Assembly: GCF_036057275.1 (NCBI RefSeq)
Contig: NZ_CP107945.1
Location: forward strand, 8,370,001 to 8,434,000
Length of the DNA stretch: 64,000 nucleotides
Reading direction: 5' to 3'
Source: Streptomyces sp. NBC_00390
GTDB lineage: Bacteria > Actinomycetota > Actinomycetes > Streptomycetales > Streptomycetaceae
In this document: positions 34,903 to 44,139 of the stretch, piece after piece
Layout: every line of letters starts with the position of its first letter
Numbering within the stretch: position 1 is the stretch's first letter
The notes under the pieces: model-generated
Told to the model about the DNA's origin: nothing
The model's database searches: none
The model's input: only the letters and a program-made list of their open reading frames with translations
Translations under genes and position numbers: made by a program

Positions 34903-36378
34903 ATGATCGACACGGTTGTTGAATCGCCCCCTGCACGCACCGCATCGCGCCTGTCGCCGGTCCTGCTCATCCTCGGGCCCGTAGCGCTGACACTGGCCCT
35001 CGGGCTGTGGGGGATACGGCGCGATGGCACGCTGTGGGGCGACGAGGCGGTCACCTATGAGATCGCGCACCGCACCGTGCCCGAGATCTGGCGCACGCTC
35101 GGCTCCGTCGATGCCGTGCACGGCCTGTACTACCTGCTGATGCATGCCCTGTTCACCGTGTGGGAGGGCGGGTTGGTGGCGCTGCGTCTGCCGTCCGCCG
35201 TGGGGATGACGGTGACGGCCGCCGGTGTGACGCTGATCGGCGCCCGCCTTGCGGGACCGCGCGCGGGACTGCTTGCTGGTCTGCTGCTGCCTCTGCTGCC
35301 GACGGTGCAGCGGTTCGCCCAGGAAGGCCGGTCGTACGCGCTGGTGTGCGGGCTGGTCACCTGCGGGACATGGCTGCTGCTGGAACGGCGCTGGGCGGTC
35401 TACGGGGCGGTGATGCTGGTGGCGTGCCTGCTGCACGAATTCGCGGTGCTGGCCCTGCTCGCGCACGGGGTCACGGTGCTCGGCCGATGGCCCTGCGCGG
35501 AGGTGGTCCCGGACCGGCGGGGGACGGCGCGCTCAGGTCGCCGCGTGGGACTCGGGCTGGGCAAGACACGCGCCCGGGGCTGGACTGTTGCGGCAGGGGC
35601 TGTGGCCGTCGGGCTCGCGCCGCTCGCCGCCTTCAGCACCACGCAGGCGGGGCAGGTGGAATGGATCGGTCGGCCCGGCGCCGGGCAGCTTGCGGTGTTC
35701 GGTGCGCTGGCGCTGCTGGGGTGGGCGTGCGCCCGGACGCCGTCCGGGCAGGCCGTTCGGTCCGTCGCATTGCCGCTGCTGATCCTGCCCATGGGGCTGC
35801 TGATGGCGGTCTCGTTCGTGCATCCGTTGTTCGTGGACCGCTATGTACTGCCGTACGTCATCGGCCTCGCCCTCCTTCTGGGCGCTGTTCTCGACCAGTA
35901 CTGGAGCAGGGCGCTGGCGCTGTCCGCGGCCGCGGCAGCAATGCTCACTCTCGTCGCCCACGGCCCGTTTCTGCGCTCGCCGGACAGCCGCAAGAACGAT
36001 GTGAGGGCGGTCGCCCACGCCATACGGGACACGGCCGACCCCGGCGACGGGCTGCTGTTCACGCCCGCACGGCGGCGGGTATGGACGCTGGTCGAGCCGG
36101 CCGCCTTCCGGGAGCTGACGGACCTGTCGCTGGACGGCGCTCCGCGCGCTTCGGACACGCTGTTCGGCAGGGAGGCGCGACCTGCGGAGATCCGGGCTCG
36201 GATGCTGGCGAGCCGCCGGATCGTGGTGGTGCGCGACCTGGCCGGGCAGCCGCTGGACACGGCGTCGGGTGAGGAGATGAAGCGTGCGGTGCTGCACAGC
36301 TACTTCGAGGAGTGCGAGGGGAGGCGTGAGGTGGGCCAGGCCCGCATCACAGTGTTTGCGCGGCCCGGCGCCTGCTGA
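34903..36378 (+). CDS. GT39-like glycosyltransferase membrane protein
   Basis: A 491-residue polytopic protein from ATG 34903. It begins with one helix, then a luminal-type loop with GTLWGDEAVTYEIAHRTVPE, whose Asp-Glu pair matches the catalytic acid of GT-C fold lipid-sugar transferases (GT39/ArnT family). Eight or more further helices follow (such as LLAGLLLPLLPTVQRFAQEG and LPLLILPMGLLMAVSFVHPL), then a C-terminal soluble domain. It probably moves a sugar from a lipid carrier to protein or a wall polymer. It is divergent from the nSTAND gene. Confidence 0.85.
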   Translation: MIDTVVESPPARTASRLSPVLLILGPVALTLALGLWGIRRDGTLWGDEAVTYEIAHRTVPEIWRTLGSVDAVHGLYYLLMHALFTVWEGGLVALRLPSAVGMTVTAAGVTLIGARLAGPRAGLLAGLLLPLLPTVQRFAQEGRSYALVCGLVTCGTWLLLERRWAVYGAVMLVACLLHEFAVLALLAHGVTVLGRWPCAEVVPDRRGTARSGRRVGLGLGKTRARGWTVAAGAVAVGLAPLAAFSTTQAGQVEWIGRPGAGQLAVFGALALLGWACARTPSGQAVRSVALPLLILPMGLLMAVSFVHPLFVDRYVLPYVIGLALLLGAVLDQYWSRALALSAAAAAMLTLVAHGPFLRSPDSRKNDVRAVAHAIRDTADPGDGLLFTPARRRVWTLVEPAAFRELTDLSLDGAPRASDTLFGREARPAEIRARMLASRRIVVVRDLAGQPLDTASGEEMKRAVLHSYFEECEGRREVGQARITVFARPGAC

Positions 36379-36462
36379 CTGGGACCGTCAGGCCCACCGC
36401 TCACGCCCCGGCTCCCCCGGCACCGAATCTCAGCGTGACCCGGCGCAACCTCGCGCACCAGC
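36379..36462. other. Short spacer
   Basis: Spacer between the GT39-like gene and the LigD remnant. No gene or signal was seen. Confidence 0.4.
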
Positions 36463-36735
36463 ATGAGTCAACACTGTGGCAAGTCGGCGCACGGACCGGG
36501 CACCGGGAACGCATACGCTCAGACCGCAGTTGCGCCCTACGCGGTCCGCGCACGCCGGGGTGCCCCGGTCGCGGCTCCCCTCGCCTGGTCCGAGGTCAAG
36601 GATCCGGGCATCGATGCCCGAAGCTTCACCACCGACTCGATTGCCGGGCGCCTGGACGCCGACCCGTGGGGAAACGTACTCCAGCACCCCTGCTCGATCC
36701 GCGCCGCCCGACGACGGCTCGAGAAATCGATGTGA
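36463..36735 (+). pseudogene. LigD polymerase-domain remnant
   Basis: The frame reads GTGNAYAQTAVAPYAVRARR with GAPVAAPLAWSEVKDPGIDA and SFTTDSIAGRLDADPWGNVL. This is the C-terminal part of the LigD-type primase/polymerase domain of bacterial NHEJ (pattern AQTAVAPYAVRA.PGAPVATPL.W.E). The catalytic N-terminal two thirds are missing and no proper start exists, so it is a dead fragment. About 128 bases follow before the alcohol dehydrogenase stop. Confidence 0.75.
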
Positions 36736-36862
36736 CGCCGGGCGGGCAACCAGCTTCCGAGTGCACCGGCGGCGCCCGCGAGAGTCTGTCGATCGACATG
36801 AGGCTGCGCAGAAACAGGTCTGCCACGAATAGCCGGGCATCCCTCACCGCACCACGACGCAG
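36736..36862. other. Spacer, no gene
   Basis: No coding or regulatory signal was recognised between the LigD remnant and the 3' end of the dehydrogenase gene. Confidence 0.4.
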
Positions 36863-37885
36863 TCACTGCATGATGAGCACAGCCACCCCGTTGATCCGTC
36901 CGCCCGCCAGATCCGTCAGGGCCTGGTCGGCCCGCTGCATCCCGTAGCGCAAGACCCGTACGGCGGGCCGTAGTCGGGCCGCCTCCGCGAGGTAAGCGCG
37001 CCCGTCCTCACGGGTGTTGGCGGTGACGCTGCGTACCGTCCGTTCCTGGAACAGGTGCCGGTCGTAGTCGAGTGGGGGTATTGCACTCAGGTGGATCCCG
37101 GCGATCGCCAGAGTCCCGCCCCGGTCCAGGGCATCGAGTGCCGCCGGCACCAGGCTCCCGGCCGGTGCGAACAGGATCGCCGAGTCGAGCGGCTGCGGGG
37201 GCACACCGGCCGATGCGGACGCCGCGCCGAGCTCCAGCGCCAGCCGCTGTGCCTGCGACGAGCGGGTGACGACATGGACCTCGGCACCCCGGGCGATCGC
37301 CAGTTGGGCGGTCAGGTGCGCAGAGGCTCCGAACCCGTAGATGCCGAGCCGACCACCCGGCGGCACGTCGGCCCGCTGAAGCGCCCGATAGCCGATGATG
37401 CCTGCGCACAGCAGTGGAGCGGCGTCCTCGTCGTCCCACCCTTCCGGGAGGCGGTAGGCGAATCTGGCGTCCACGAGCATGTGTTCGGCGAATCCGCCGT
37501 GGATGTCCCAGCCGGTGTAGCGGGAGTCGCGGCACAGGTTCTCCCGTGCCGTACGGCAGTGGCGGCAATGGCCGCACGTGCGCGCCAGCCAGGCGGCTCC
37601 CACCCGGTCACCGATGCGCAGGCCCTCGACGTCCGGCCCGGCGGCGAGCACCTCGCCGACCACCTCATGGCCAGGCGTGCAGCGTGGTGTGCGCGGTGCC
37701 AGGTCCCCCTCGGCGAGATGCAGGTCCGTGCGGCACACACCGCACGCACGGACGGTCAGCAGCAGCTCGTGCAGGCCGGGCTCGGGCGTGGTCCGCCGCA
37801 CCAGCCGCAGCGGACCCGAGGCGATCGGAGCCGGGCGTTCGACCACCCAGGCGGATGTCGTGGCAGATCTCGGGCGCGTCGTCAT
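36863..37885 (-). CDS. Zinc-dependent alcohol dehydrogenase
   Basis: A 340-residue medium-chain dehydrogenase read from ATG 37885 with AGGAG six bases upstream. The catalytic zinc site is formed by the cysteine in ACGVCRTDLH and the GHE in CTPGHEVVGEV. The structural zinc site has four cysteines in CGHCRHCRTARENLC. The nucleotide-binding part has GFGASAHLTAQLAIARGAEV in place of the usual GxGxxG, with a preserved Rossmann pattern. It is an alcohol/aldehyde dehydrogenase of the AdhP-like group. It follows grpE by 55 bases on the same strand and may be cotranscribed, perhaps for aldehyde stress. Confidence 0.93.
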   Translation of the reverse strand: MTTRPRSATTSAWVVERPAPIASGPLRLVRRTTPEPGLHELLLTVRACGVCRTDLHLAEGDLAPRTPRCTPGHEVVGEVLAAGPDVEGLRIGDRVGAAWLARTCGHCRHCRTARENLCRDSRYTGWDIHGGFAEHMLVDARFAYRLPEGWDDEDAAPLLCAGIIGYRALQRADVPPGGRLGIYGFGASAHLTAQLAIARGAEVHVVTRSSQAQRLALELGAASASAGVPPQPLDSAILFAPAGSLVPAALDALDRGGTLAIAGIHLSAIPPLDYDRHLFQERTVRSVTANTREDGRAYLAEAARLRPAVRVLRYGMQRADQALTDLAGGRINGVAVLIMQ

Positions 37886-37940
37886 GGCACTCCTGTCGGG
37901 CTCCGGTCCGCTGCGATGCCGGCCCCAGTGTGCTGCGAGG

Positions 37941-38516
37941 TCAGTGGATGCCTCCCTCATCAGTCGGCCGTTCGCCGACAATCACCTGCGCCGGACGCAG
38001 CAGGTGGCCGCCGACCCGGTAGCCCGGGCGCACGATCACGGTGCACGTGGGCCGCTCGAACCGGTCGGACACGTCGTATGAGACGGCCTCGTGCACAACC
38101 GGGTCGAAGGGGTCGCCCACCGAGCCGACGGGGTGCAAACCCAGGCCCGCGAGTTCTGTCCGCAGCGATTGGGCCACGCGCTGGAAGCCGCCTGCCTCGC
38201 CCGGTTCCGCTTCGGCGAGGGAGTCGAGGACCGGCAACAGCCGGCGGAGCACATTGGCAACTGCGATCTCACGGACCGCAAGACGGTCACGGCGTACCCG
38301 CTTGCGGTAGTTGTCGTACTCGGCCTTGAGACGTTGCAGGTCAGCCGTGCGTTCCTGAAGTTCCGTCCGGAGCCCGGGTTCAGCCGGCGGCTGTGCGGTC
38401 GCCTGCGCGAAGGCGGAGGGCGTGACGGCGGCCGGGCCGGTCCGACCGACCGGCTCGGCCGGGGCGATCATCAGCGGGGAATCGGCCCGGCTGCGGACAT
38501 CAGTCAGGCGGTTCAT
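37941..38516 (-). CDS. grpE: GrpE nucleotide-exchange factor
   Basis: A 191-residue GrpE. After a low-complexity N-terminal tail comes the long coiled-coil helix (ERTADLQRLKAEYDNYRKRV), then the C-terminal beta domain with SLRTELAGLGLHPVGSVGDP, FDPVVHEAVS and a closing VGGHLLRPAQVIVGE. It exchanges ADP for ATP on DnaK. Its ATG overlaps the dnaK stop by four bases, so it is translationally coupled. No dnaJ or hspR follows, unlike the main actinobacterial operon. Confidence 0.95.
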   Translation of the reverse strand: MNRLTDVRSRADSPLMIAPAEPVGRTGPAAVTPSAFAQATAQPPAEPGLRTELQERTADLQRLKAEYDNYRKRVRRDRLAVREIAVANVLRRLLPVLDSLAEAEPGEAGGFQRVAQSLRTELAGLGLHPVGSVGDPFDPVVHEAVSYDVSDRFERPTCTVIVRPGYRVGGHLLRPAQVIVGERPTDEGGIH

Positions 38517-40387
38517 CCCGTGCCTCCCTCCTGTTTGTCGTCGTCCACGATCTCGGCGTCCACCACGTCGTCGGCGCTGTCCGTGGACTCTCGTTTCGTC
38601 GTACCGGCGTCAGCGGAACCGCCCGCGGTCTGCTGGGTCTGCGCCTTGGCATACATGGCCTGGCCGAGCTTCTGCGAGACGGCCGCGAGCTTCTCGGTGG
38701 CGGTGCGGATCTCGGCCGTGTCCTCGCCCTTGAGCTTCTCCTTCAGCTCGCCGACGGCGCTCTGGACCTCGGTCTTCACATCGCCCGGGACCTTGTCCTC
38801 GTTGTCCTTGAGGAACTTCTCGGTCTGGTAGACGAGCTGCTCGCCCTGGTTGCGGGTCTCGGCGGCCTCACGCCTGCGGCGGTCCTCCTCGGCATGGCGC
38901 TCGGCCTCCTGGCGCATCCGGTCGACCTCGTCCTTCGGCAGCGAGGAGCCGCCGGTGACGGTCATCTTCTGCTCCTTGCCCGTGCCCAGGTCCTTCGCGG
39001 TCACGTGCATGATGCCATTGGCGTCGATGTCGAAGGCGACCTCGATCTGCGGGACCCCGCGCGGGGCCGGCGGCAGACCGGTCAGCTCGAACATCCCGAG
39101 CTTCTTGTTGTACGCCGCGATCTCACGCTCGCCCTGGTAGACCTGGATCTGCACGGACGGCTGGTTGTCCTCGGCCGTCGTGAAGATCTCGGACCGCTTG
39201 GTCGGGATCGTGGTGTTGCGCTCGATGAGCTTGGTCATGATGCCGCCCTTGGTCTCGATACCCAGGGACAGCGGGGTCACGTCGAGGAGCAGGACGTCCT
39301 TGACCTCACCCTTGAGGACACCGGCCTGCAGCGCGGCGCCGATGGCGACGACCTCGTCCGGGTTCACACCTCTGTGCGGATCCTTGCCGGTCAGCTCCTT
39401 GACCAGCTCGGTCACCGCGGGCATACGGGTGGAACCGCCGACCAGGATCACATGGTCGATGCCGGAGAGCTTGATGCCCGCGTCATTGATCGCGTTGTGG
39501 AACGGGTGCTTGCAGCGCTCGAGCAGGTCCGCGGTCAGCTGCTGGAACTGGGCGCGAGTGAGCTTCTCGTCCAGGTGCAGCGGGCCCTCGGCGGAGGCCG
39601 TGATGTACGGCAGGTTGATCGTCGTCTCGGTCGAGGACGACAGCTCGACCTTCGCCTTCTCCGCGGCCTCGCTCAGCCTCTGCGTGGCCATCTTGTCCTT
39701 GGACAGGTCGACGCCGTACGCGTTCTTGAACTGCTTCACCATGTGGTCGACGACGCGCTGGTCCCAGTCGTCCCCGCCCAGGTGCGTGTCGCCGTTGGTG
39801 GCCTTCACCTCGACCACGCCCTCGCCGATCTCCAGCAGCGACACGTCGAAGGTGCCGCCGCCGAGGTCGAACACGAGGATCGTCTGTTCGTTCTCCTTGT
39901 CCAGTCCGTACGCGAGCGCCGCGGCCGTCGGCTCGTTGACGATGCGCAGGACGTTCAGACCTGCGATCTTCCCGGCTTCCTTGGTCGCGGTGCGCTGCGA
40001 GTCGTTGAAGTACGCCGGGACGGTGATCACCGCGTCCGTCACGTCCTCGCCCAGGTAGGACTCGGCGTCGCGCTTCAGCTTCTGCAGCACCCGCGCGGAG
40101 ATCTCCTGCGCGGCGTAGTGCTTGCCGTCGATGGCGCCGCTGTCCGGGAAACGCCACTCCGCCTCGCCCATGTGCCGCTTGACCGACCGCGCCGTGCGGT
40201 CGATGTTCGTCACGGCCTGCCGTTTGGCAACCTCACCGACCAGCACGTCCCCGCTCTTCGCGAAACCGACCACCGACGGGGTGGTCCGTGCACCCTCGGT
40301 GTTGGTGATGACGGTGGGCTCGCCGGCCTCCAGAACGCTGACGACGGAGTTCGTTGTACCGAGGTCGATCCCCACTGCACGTGTCAT
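38513..40387 (-). CDS. dnaK: Chaperone DnaK (Hsp70)
   Basis: A 624-residue Hsp70 of full length. The ATPase signatures are IDLGTTNSVVSV at the N-terminus, IFVFDLGGGTFDVSLL-like in the middle, and VILVGGSTRMPAV. The substrate domain and helical lid follow, ending in EIVDDDKQEGGTG (the main DnaK usually ends in a similar acidic tail). The ribosome site GAGGAG lies before ATG 40387. A sigma-70-type promoter is visible 143-171 bases upstream. The gene is linked only to grpE, so it is probably the second dnaK copy seen in many streptomycetes. Confidence 0.96.
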   Translation of the reverse strand: MTRAVGIDLGTTNSVVSVLEAGEPTVITNTEGARTTPSVVGFAKSGDVLVGEVAKRQAVTNIDRTARSVKRHMGEAEWRFPDSGAIDGKHYAAQEISARVLQKLKRDAESYLGEDVTDAVITVPAYFNDSQRTATKEAGKIAGLNVLRIVNEPTAAALAYGLDKENEQTILVFDLGGGTFDVSLLEIGEGVVEVKATNGDTHLGGDDWDQRVVDHMVKQFKNAYGVDLSKDKMATQRLSEAAEKAKVELSSSTETTINLPYITASAEGPLHLDEKLTRAQFQQLTADLLERCKHPFHNAINDAGIKLSGIDHVILVGGSTRMPAVTELVKELTGKDPHRGVNPDEVVAIGAALQAGVLKGEVKDVLLLDVTPLSLGIETKGGIMTKLIERNTTIPTKRSEIFTTAEDNQPSVQIQVYQGEREIAAYNKKLGMFELTGLPPAPRGVPQIEVAFDIDANGIMHVTAKDLGTGKEQKMTVTGGSSLPKDEVDRMRQEAERHAEEDRRRREAAETRNQGEQLVYQTEKFLKDNEDKVPGDVKTEVQSAVGELKEKLKGEDTAEIRTATEKLAAVSQKLGQAMYAKAQTQQTAGGSADAGTTKRESTDSADDVVDAEIVDDDKQEGGTG

Positions 40388-40529
40388 GGTCCACTCCTCA
40401 GCCTGCGGTCCACTTCCACAGCAGGTCCCGAACCCTGGACCGAGCGCCCGGAAGGGAGAGGCGGGGCCCGCCGGGCCTCACCGCGCAGCGCCCTCACCTG
40501 CTGAGATGGAACTAACCTCCTCCACTACC

Positions 40530-40558
40530 GGCATAGAACCTACCGATGCGCCTGTCAA
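40530..40558 (-). promoter_or_regulatory. HrdB-type promoter of dnaK-grpE
   Basis: On the minus strand TTGACA (40553-40558) and TATGCC (40530-40535) are separated by 17 bases, a near-consensus vegetative promoter. I see no clear HAIR (CTTGAGT-N7-ACTCAAG) site in the ~140-base leader, so HspR control is not evident. Confidence 0.72.
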
Positions 40559-41237
40559 GATGCCCCCATTGGAGGCATCTGTTCCATCCCGGCCTCGGGG
40601 CTGCCCCACCCTGGTCGCGCACTGCCGGATACAGGTGTTCCTCTTCGGCGACCGCGTGCCGGACGACTTCCATCGTCACGCTGCTGGGCTGTGCGGCGCC
40701 CCCGGGAACTGGACGGGACGGGGGCGCGGCCGCACCATGCCTCGCCCGGTCAGATTGGAGGGGGTCACGTGCCCGAACAGCCCGATCTGGTCTTCGTATC
40801 GGGCATCGATTCTCACGATCTCCTTCTGCGTCGGGGAGTTGTGCAGCAGACGGTCCGCGAGCGCACCCATGAGCCGGCCAAGGAGTCGACGCCCAGCATC
40901 TGGGCGGCCAGTCGGCCGCTGGTACGCGCGGGCCGCTGCGGCACCTGGGGATACGTCATCCAGAGCGCGGGCTGAACAGCTGACCCGTCCCGAGGTGCTG
41001 CGCCGGCCGTCCCGGGGCACACGGGCCGCGCCCCTGACCAAGCAGGGCCCCGAGGTCCGTGTCACCGTGTACGAGAACGGCGCCCCGCCGGCCTGTCCCG
41101 CCAGCACCACTGCCGCGCAAAGGATCACCCGCCCAGGTGCCGTTCGGGGAGTGCTTCCCTGCCGCCCAAGGGAGGAAGGCACGTCCACGACCGGCGCGTA
41201 ACGCCACCAGGGACATCAGAGCCGGATAGCGTCGGAA
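40559..41237. other. Intergenic, no supported gene
   Basis: The region lies upstream of both dnaK and the LCP gene. Long frames exist, but their codon use (mixed third positions) and sequences look non-coding. A short plus-strand stretch (EVRVTVYENGAPPACP near 41050) has coding-type codons and may be a relic. The LCP promoter should be near 41190-41235. Confidence 0.4.
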
Positions 41238-42611
41238 ATGATCAGATCCGTTCCTATCCAGAGGTTCGTGATGCGTCGTCTTGTCCTGGGGCTCACCCTG
41301 ATCGTCACCCTCACCTCCGGCTCGTACCTGGGCAGCCAGACTGTCTCGGCCGAGAGTCAACCGTCGGGCCGCACCAGCGGTCGCGGTACGAACATCCTGG
41401 TCGTCGGGGTCGACAGCCGCACCGGTCTGTCGGCTGCCGAGAAGCGACGGCTTCATGTGGGAGGCGAAGGATGCGACTGCACGGACGTGATGATGCTGGT
41501 TCACCTGTCCGAGGACCAGCGGCGCGCCAGTATCGTCTCCATCCCGCGTGACTCGTACGTCGAGTACGCCGTGCCGGGTGACGCCGTCGGCCCTGCCAGC
41601 CGCGGCAAGATCAATGGCGCCTACAAGATCGGCCGGGGTCCGCTGACCGTACGCACCGTCGAAAAGGCGACTGGCCTTCGCATCGACCACTACCTCGAGA
41701 CCGGGTTCACCGGCTTCGAGCAAGCCGTCGACAACCTCGGCGGGGCGACCGTGTGCACCGATAAGCCGCTCAAGGACGAGAACTCAGGTCTCGACATCTC
41801 CGCCGGCACCCACCGCACCGACGGAAACGCGACCCTGCGCTACGTCCGGGCCCGCCACATCAACCGGGCGGGGGACCTCGGTCGTGTCCGACGCCAGCAG
41901 CGCATGGTGTCCGGCATGCTTGCGCAGCTCAGCAGCGAAGGGGCCTTCGCCGACCCGGTCAACACGGTACGCACGGTGCAGGAGTTGCTGAAGTCCGTTC
42001 GCACCGACGACCGGACCGGACTGGACGACCTCGTGCGCATCGGCTGGGCGCTGGGCAGGCTGTCGGCGGACCGGACCGAGTTCAGTACTGTCCCGATCGC
42101 CGACTTCGACCACCGCGTACCCGGCGTGGGCTCCACACTCGTCTGGCATGAAGCCCGCTCCCGCGCGCTGTGGGAAGCTCTGCGCGCAGACCGCCCGATC
42201 ACCGGCGATCCGCGGATCCAGCCCGTCCCGGAAACACCCGCCCTCACCAATCCTGCCGCCATCCACGTGCGCGTGGACGATGCCACTCTCGCCGAGGGTC
42301 TGCGGCGCAGCGGCTTCGTTGTGACGGACACTTCGGCTTCCGCCCCGCCCGTCCGCCCCGCTGGCCCCCCGGTCATCAGTTACCCCGTTGGCCGGGAAGC
42401 GGACGCGTCCACCCTTGCCGCCGCACTGCCGGGCTCGCGCCTACGGGTCGTGAACGACCGCAACGCCGCGTTCGACGTCGCCGTAGGTTCGCAACCCGTC
42501 GTGATCAAGACCGTCACCTACGACCGCAATGTCGCCGAAGGCGCGCCTGTCACGGCGGAAAGCCTGCGCTGCACCGGAACATCACCTGCACAGCCCGTCG
42601 GGCGTCCCTGA
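41238..42611 (+). CDS. LytR-CpsA-Psr (LCP) family protein
   Basis: A 457-residue membrane-anchored protein. ATG 41271, preceded by AGAGG, is an alternative start that puts the hydrophobic helix (LVLGLTLIVTLTSGSYLGSQ) right at the N-terminus. The LCP domain has GTNILVVGVDSR, the basic/acidic motif SIVSIPRDSY, the region KINGAYKIGRGP, and GLRIDHYLETGFTGFEQAVD. The C-terminus carries a LytR_C-type domain (VRVDDATLAEGLRRSGFVV, then SRLRVVNDRNAAFDV). LCP enzymes attach polymers such as teichoic acid or arabinogalactan to peptidoglycan from lipid-linked donors. Confidence 0.92.
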   Translation: MIRSVPIQRFVMRRLVLGLTLIVTLTSGSYLGSQTVSAESQPSGRTSGRGTNILVVGVDSRTGLSAAEKRRLHVGGEGCDCTDVMMLVHLSEDQRRASIVSIPRDSYVEYAVPGDAVGPASRGKINGAYKIGRGPLTVRTVEKATGLRIDHYLETGFTGFEQAVDNLGGATVCTDKPLKDENSGLDISAGTHRTDGNATLRYVRARHINRAGDLGRVRRQQRMVSGMLAQLSSEGAFADPVNTVRTVQELLKSVRTDDRTGLDDLVRIGWALGRLSADRTEFSTVPIADFDHRVPGVGSTLVWHEARSRALWEALRADRPITGDPRIQPVPETPALTNPAAIHVRVDDATLAEGLRRSGFVVTDTSASAPPVRPAGPPVISYPVGREADASTLAAALPGSRLRVVNDRNAAFDVAVGSQPVVIKTVTYDRNVAEGAPVTAESLRCTGTSPAQPVGRP

Positions 42612-42840
42612 CCAGTGTCGCGGCTTCAGGGCCCGTGCGTCACTACTGGTGGAGCAGGCGGGGCAGCGGACTCCGTCGGTGTGGGGGTGACACGGGCCGA
42701 TCCTGGCCCCCGAGTGGGCAGTGTCGTCGTGTTTCGGCCGTGCGATGCCTGTCGGTGGTTGCTGATGTCACCTGCCGTGTTGTCTCCGGTCTCGTCTGAC
42801 GCCGGCTCCCCCTTCGTCCCGACTGGTTCGTGCTCTACGC
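42612..42840. other. Spacer between LCP and small zinc-knuckle gene
   Basis: No gene was seen. It contains the likely promoter or leader of the next gene. Confidence 0.4.
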
Positions 42841-43254
42841 ATGTGCCGTCACGCCGCCGACCCTTACGGTATGGGGGATTTCAACGAGGGCCCGCGGCGA
42901 TTAGGGGGCGGTCGGTCGCGTTGCCCGTTCTGCGGGATGCTGGCGGATCGGGTGGCGACGCTGGAGCAGGATTGGGTGTTGTTGGAGCCGGACATGGTGC
43001 CGCTGGCGCACACGGTGCCTGCAGAGCACCGGTGGATCGCCTTGGCGGATGGCCGAGTGACGGTGTACGGGGTTTGCCCGCCGGATCCGTCGCAACCGTG
43101 TCGGATCGAGCATCGGTTGGCGTGCCCGGCTCGGTCGCTGCCGGATCTGTGGCCGTGGTTGACGACGCTGCGGGATGAGAATGCGCGGTGGGCGGCTCGG
43201 CAGACAGGTCCGGAGCCGCCAAAGCCACCGGAGGAGTTGCCTGACGCCGGGTAG
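42841..43254 (+). CDS. DUF6083-like small protein
   Basis: A 137-residue protein (start uncertain; ATG 42871 is also possible). It has a Cys-x2-Cys knuckle in RCPFCGMLADR, then QDWVLLEPDMVPLAHTVPAE and HRWIALADGRVTVYGVCPPD, a pattern I recall from the DUF6083 family of actinobacteria. That assignment is from memory. A Pro-rich C-terminus ends it. Its function is unknown. A terminator hairpin lies 250 bases downstream. Confidence 0.6.
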   Translation: MCRHAADPYGMGDFNEGPRRLGGGRSRCPFCGMLADRVATLEQDWVLLEPDMVPLAHTVPAEHRWIALADGRVTVYGVCPPDPSQPCRIEHRLACPARSLPDLWPWLTTLRDENARWAARQTGPEPPKPPEELPDAG

Positions 43255-43503
43255 GTCGACGCCCTTGGCCGAGGTAACCGCGCTGGTGGCGTCAGTGAGG
43301 GGCACGGTGGCGATCTGCTGGCTGTCGCCGACCGTCGAATCCCCTGAGTTGCCTCCGCTGCCGTTCTTCCCCTGCGATGTGGTCGCCAGGGCGAGCGGTC
43401 AGAACGTCCATGACGGTGCAACTCGTGTGGTGCACGGGCTCGGTGGAAGGCTCACTCGGTAGGAGGGTGTTCGGGGAACGGTAATCGGCGACCACTGGGC
43501 TCG
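43255..43503. other. Convergent intergenic region
   Basis: No gene was seen between the plus-strand DUF6083-like gene and the minus-strand lipoprotein gene. The terminator follows at its right edge. Confidence 0.4.
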
Positions 43504-43529
43504 CCGGTGGCCGGACGACCGGCCACCGG
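43504..43529. terminator. Bidirectional hairpin terminator
   Basis: CCGGTGGCCGG (43504-43514), ACGA and CCGGCCACCGG (43519-43529) form a perfect 11-bp stem between convergent genes. Confidence 0.75.
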
Positions 43530-43578
43530 GTTGCGTGCGCGGGGAACGTCGGGCGGCTCCGCGTACGGCGCGTCGGGT

Positions 43579-44139
43579 TCAGTCGGTGATGTACCAATCG
43601 TTCTTGAGGTATTCCAGGGTGTAGCTGCCGAGGTCGCTCTCGGAGAAGGTTGCGGAGGCCCTGACCGCTTCGACGGGCATCTCGATCTTGTCGGGCGTGC
43701 GCACGACGATGCGCTGCGGGTCGACCGTCGCGGTTTGCAGGGCCTTCTTCTGCGCGGGCGAGATCATCTGGAAGACGACGGTGTACGTCGACGTGCACGG
43801 GCCGGCCCCCTGGTCCTGTGCCTTCTTCGCGGCGGGCCCGGCCACTTCGCAGACCGTGTCGATGTCCTCACGGCCCAGGGCGTGGAGGTACTGCTCGTAC
43901 CGCTGGATCGCGCCCTCCTTCGTCCTGGGTGCGGGCTGGTCGCCGGTCGGCTGGGCCGACGGCTTCTCGGTCCGAGCGGACACGGACGGCGTGGCCGACG
44001 GCTCTTCGGCGTGCGTGGACGCGGACGGCTGCGAAGGCTTCGCGTCCGTGTCCTCCTTCGATTTCTCCGGACCGCACGCGCACGCCACCAGCGCCACACA
44101 GGCCGATACCGCCACGCTCACCATCGTCCGAGCTTTCAT
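43579..44139 (-). CDS. Lipoprotein, hypothetical
   Basis: A 186-residue secreted lipoprotein. The N-terminus (MKARTMVSVAVSACVALVAC) has a lipobox LVAC, with the first cysteine at residue 20 and a second two residues on. A Ser/Thr/Pro/Glu-rich linker (SQPSASTHAEEPSATPSVSA and more) spans ~45 residues. The globular part (~115 residues) has one pair of cysteines (TVCEVAG, GPCTSTY), as in SnoaL/NTF2-like secreted proteins. It is probably a cell-surface protein of unknown role. Confidence 0.8.
   Translation of the reverse strand: MKARTMVSVAVSACVALVACACGPEKSKEDTDAKPSQPSASTHAEEPSATPSVSARTEKPSAQPTGDQPAPRTKEGAIQRYEQYLHALGREDIDTVCEVAGPAAKKAQDQGAGPCTSTYTVVFQMISPAQKKALQTATVDPQRIVVRTPDKIEMPVEAVRASATFSESDLGSYTLEYLKNDWYITD

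Noticed and set aside
40388..40529. HspR-binding HAIR site in the dnaK leader
   Set aside because: I looked for CTTGAGT-N7-ACTCAAG and found no convincing match.
40676..41188. Minus-strand frame between dnaK and the LCP gene
   Set aside because: Mixed third-codon positions and no motif; probably non-coding.
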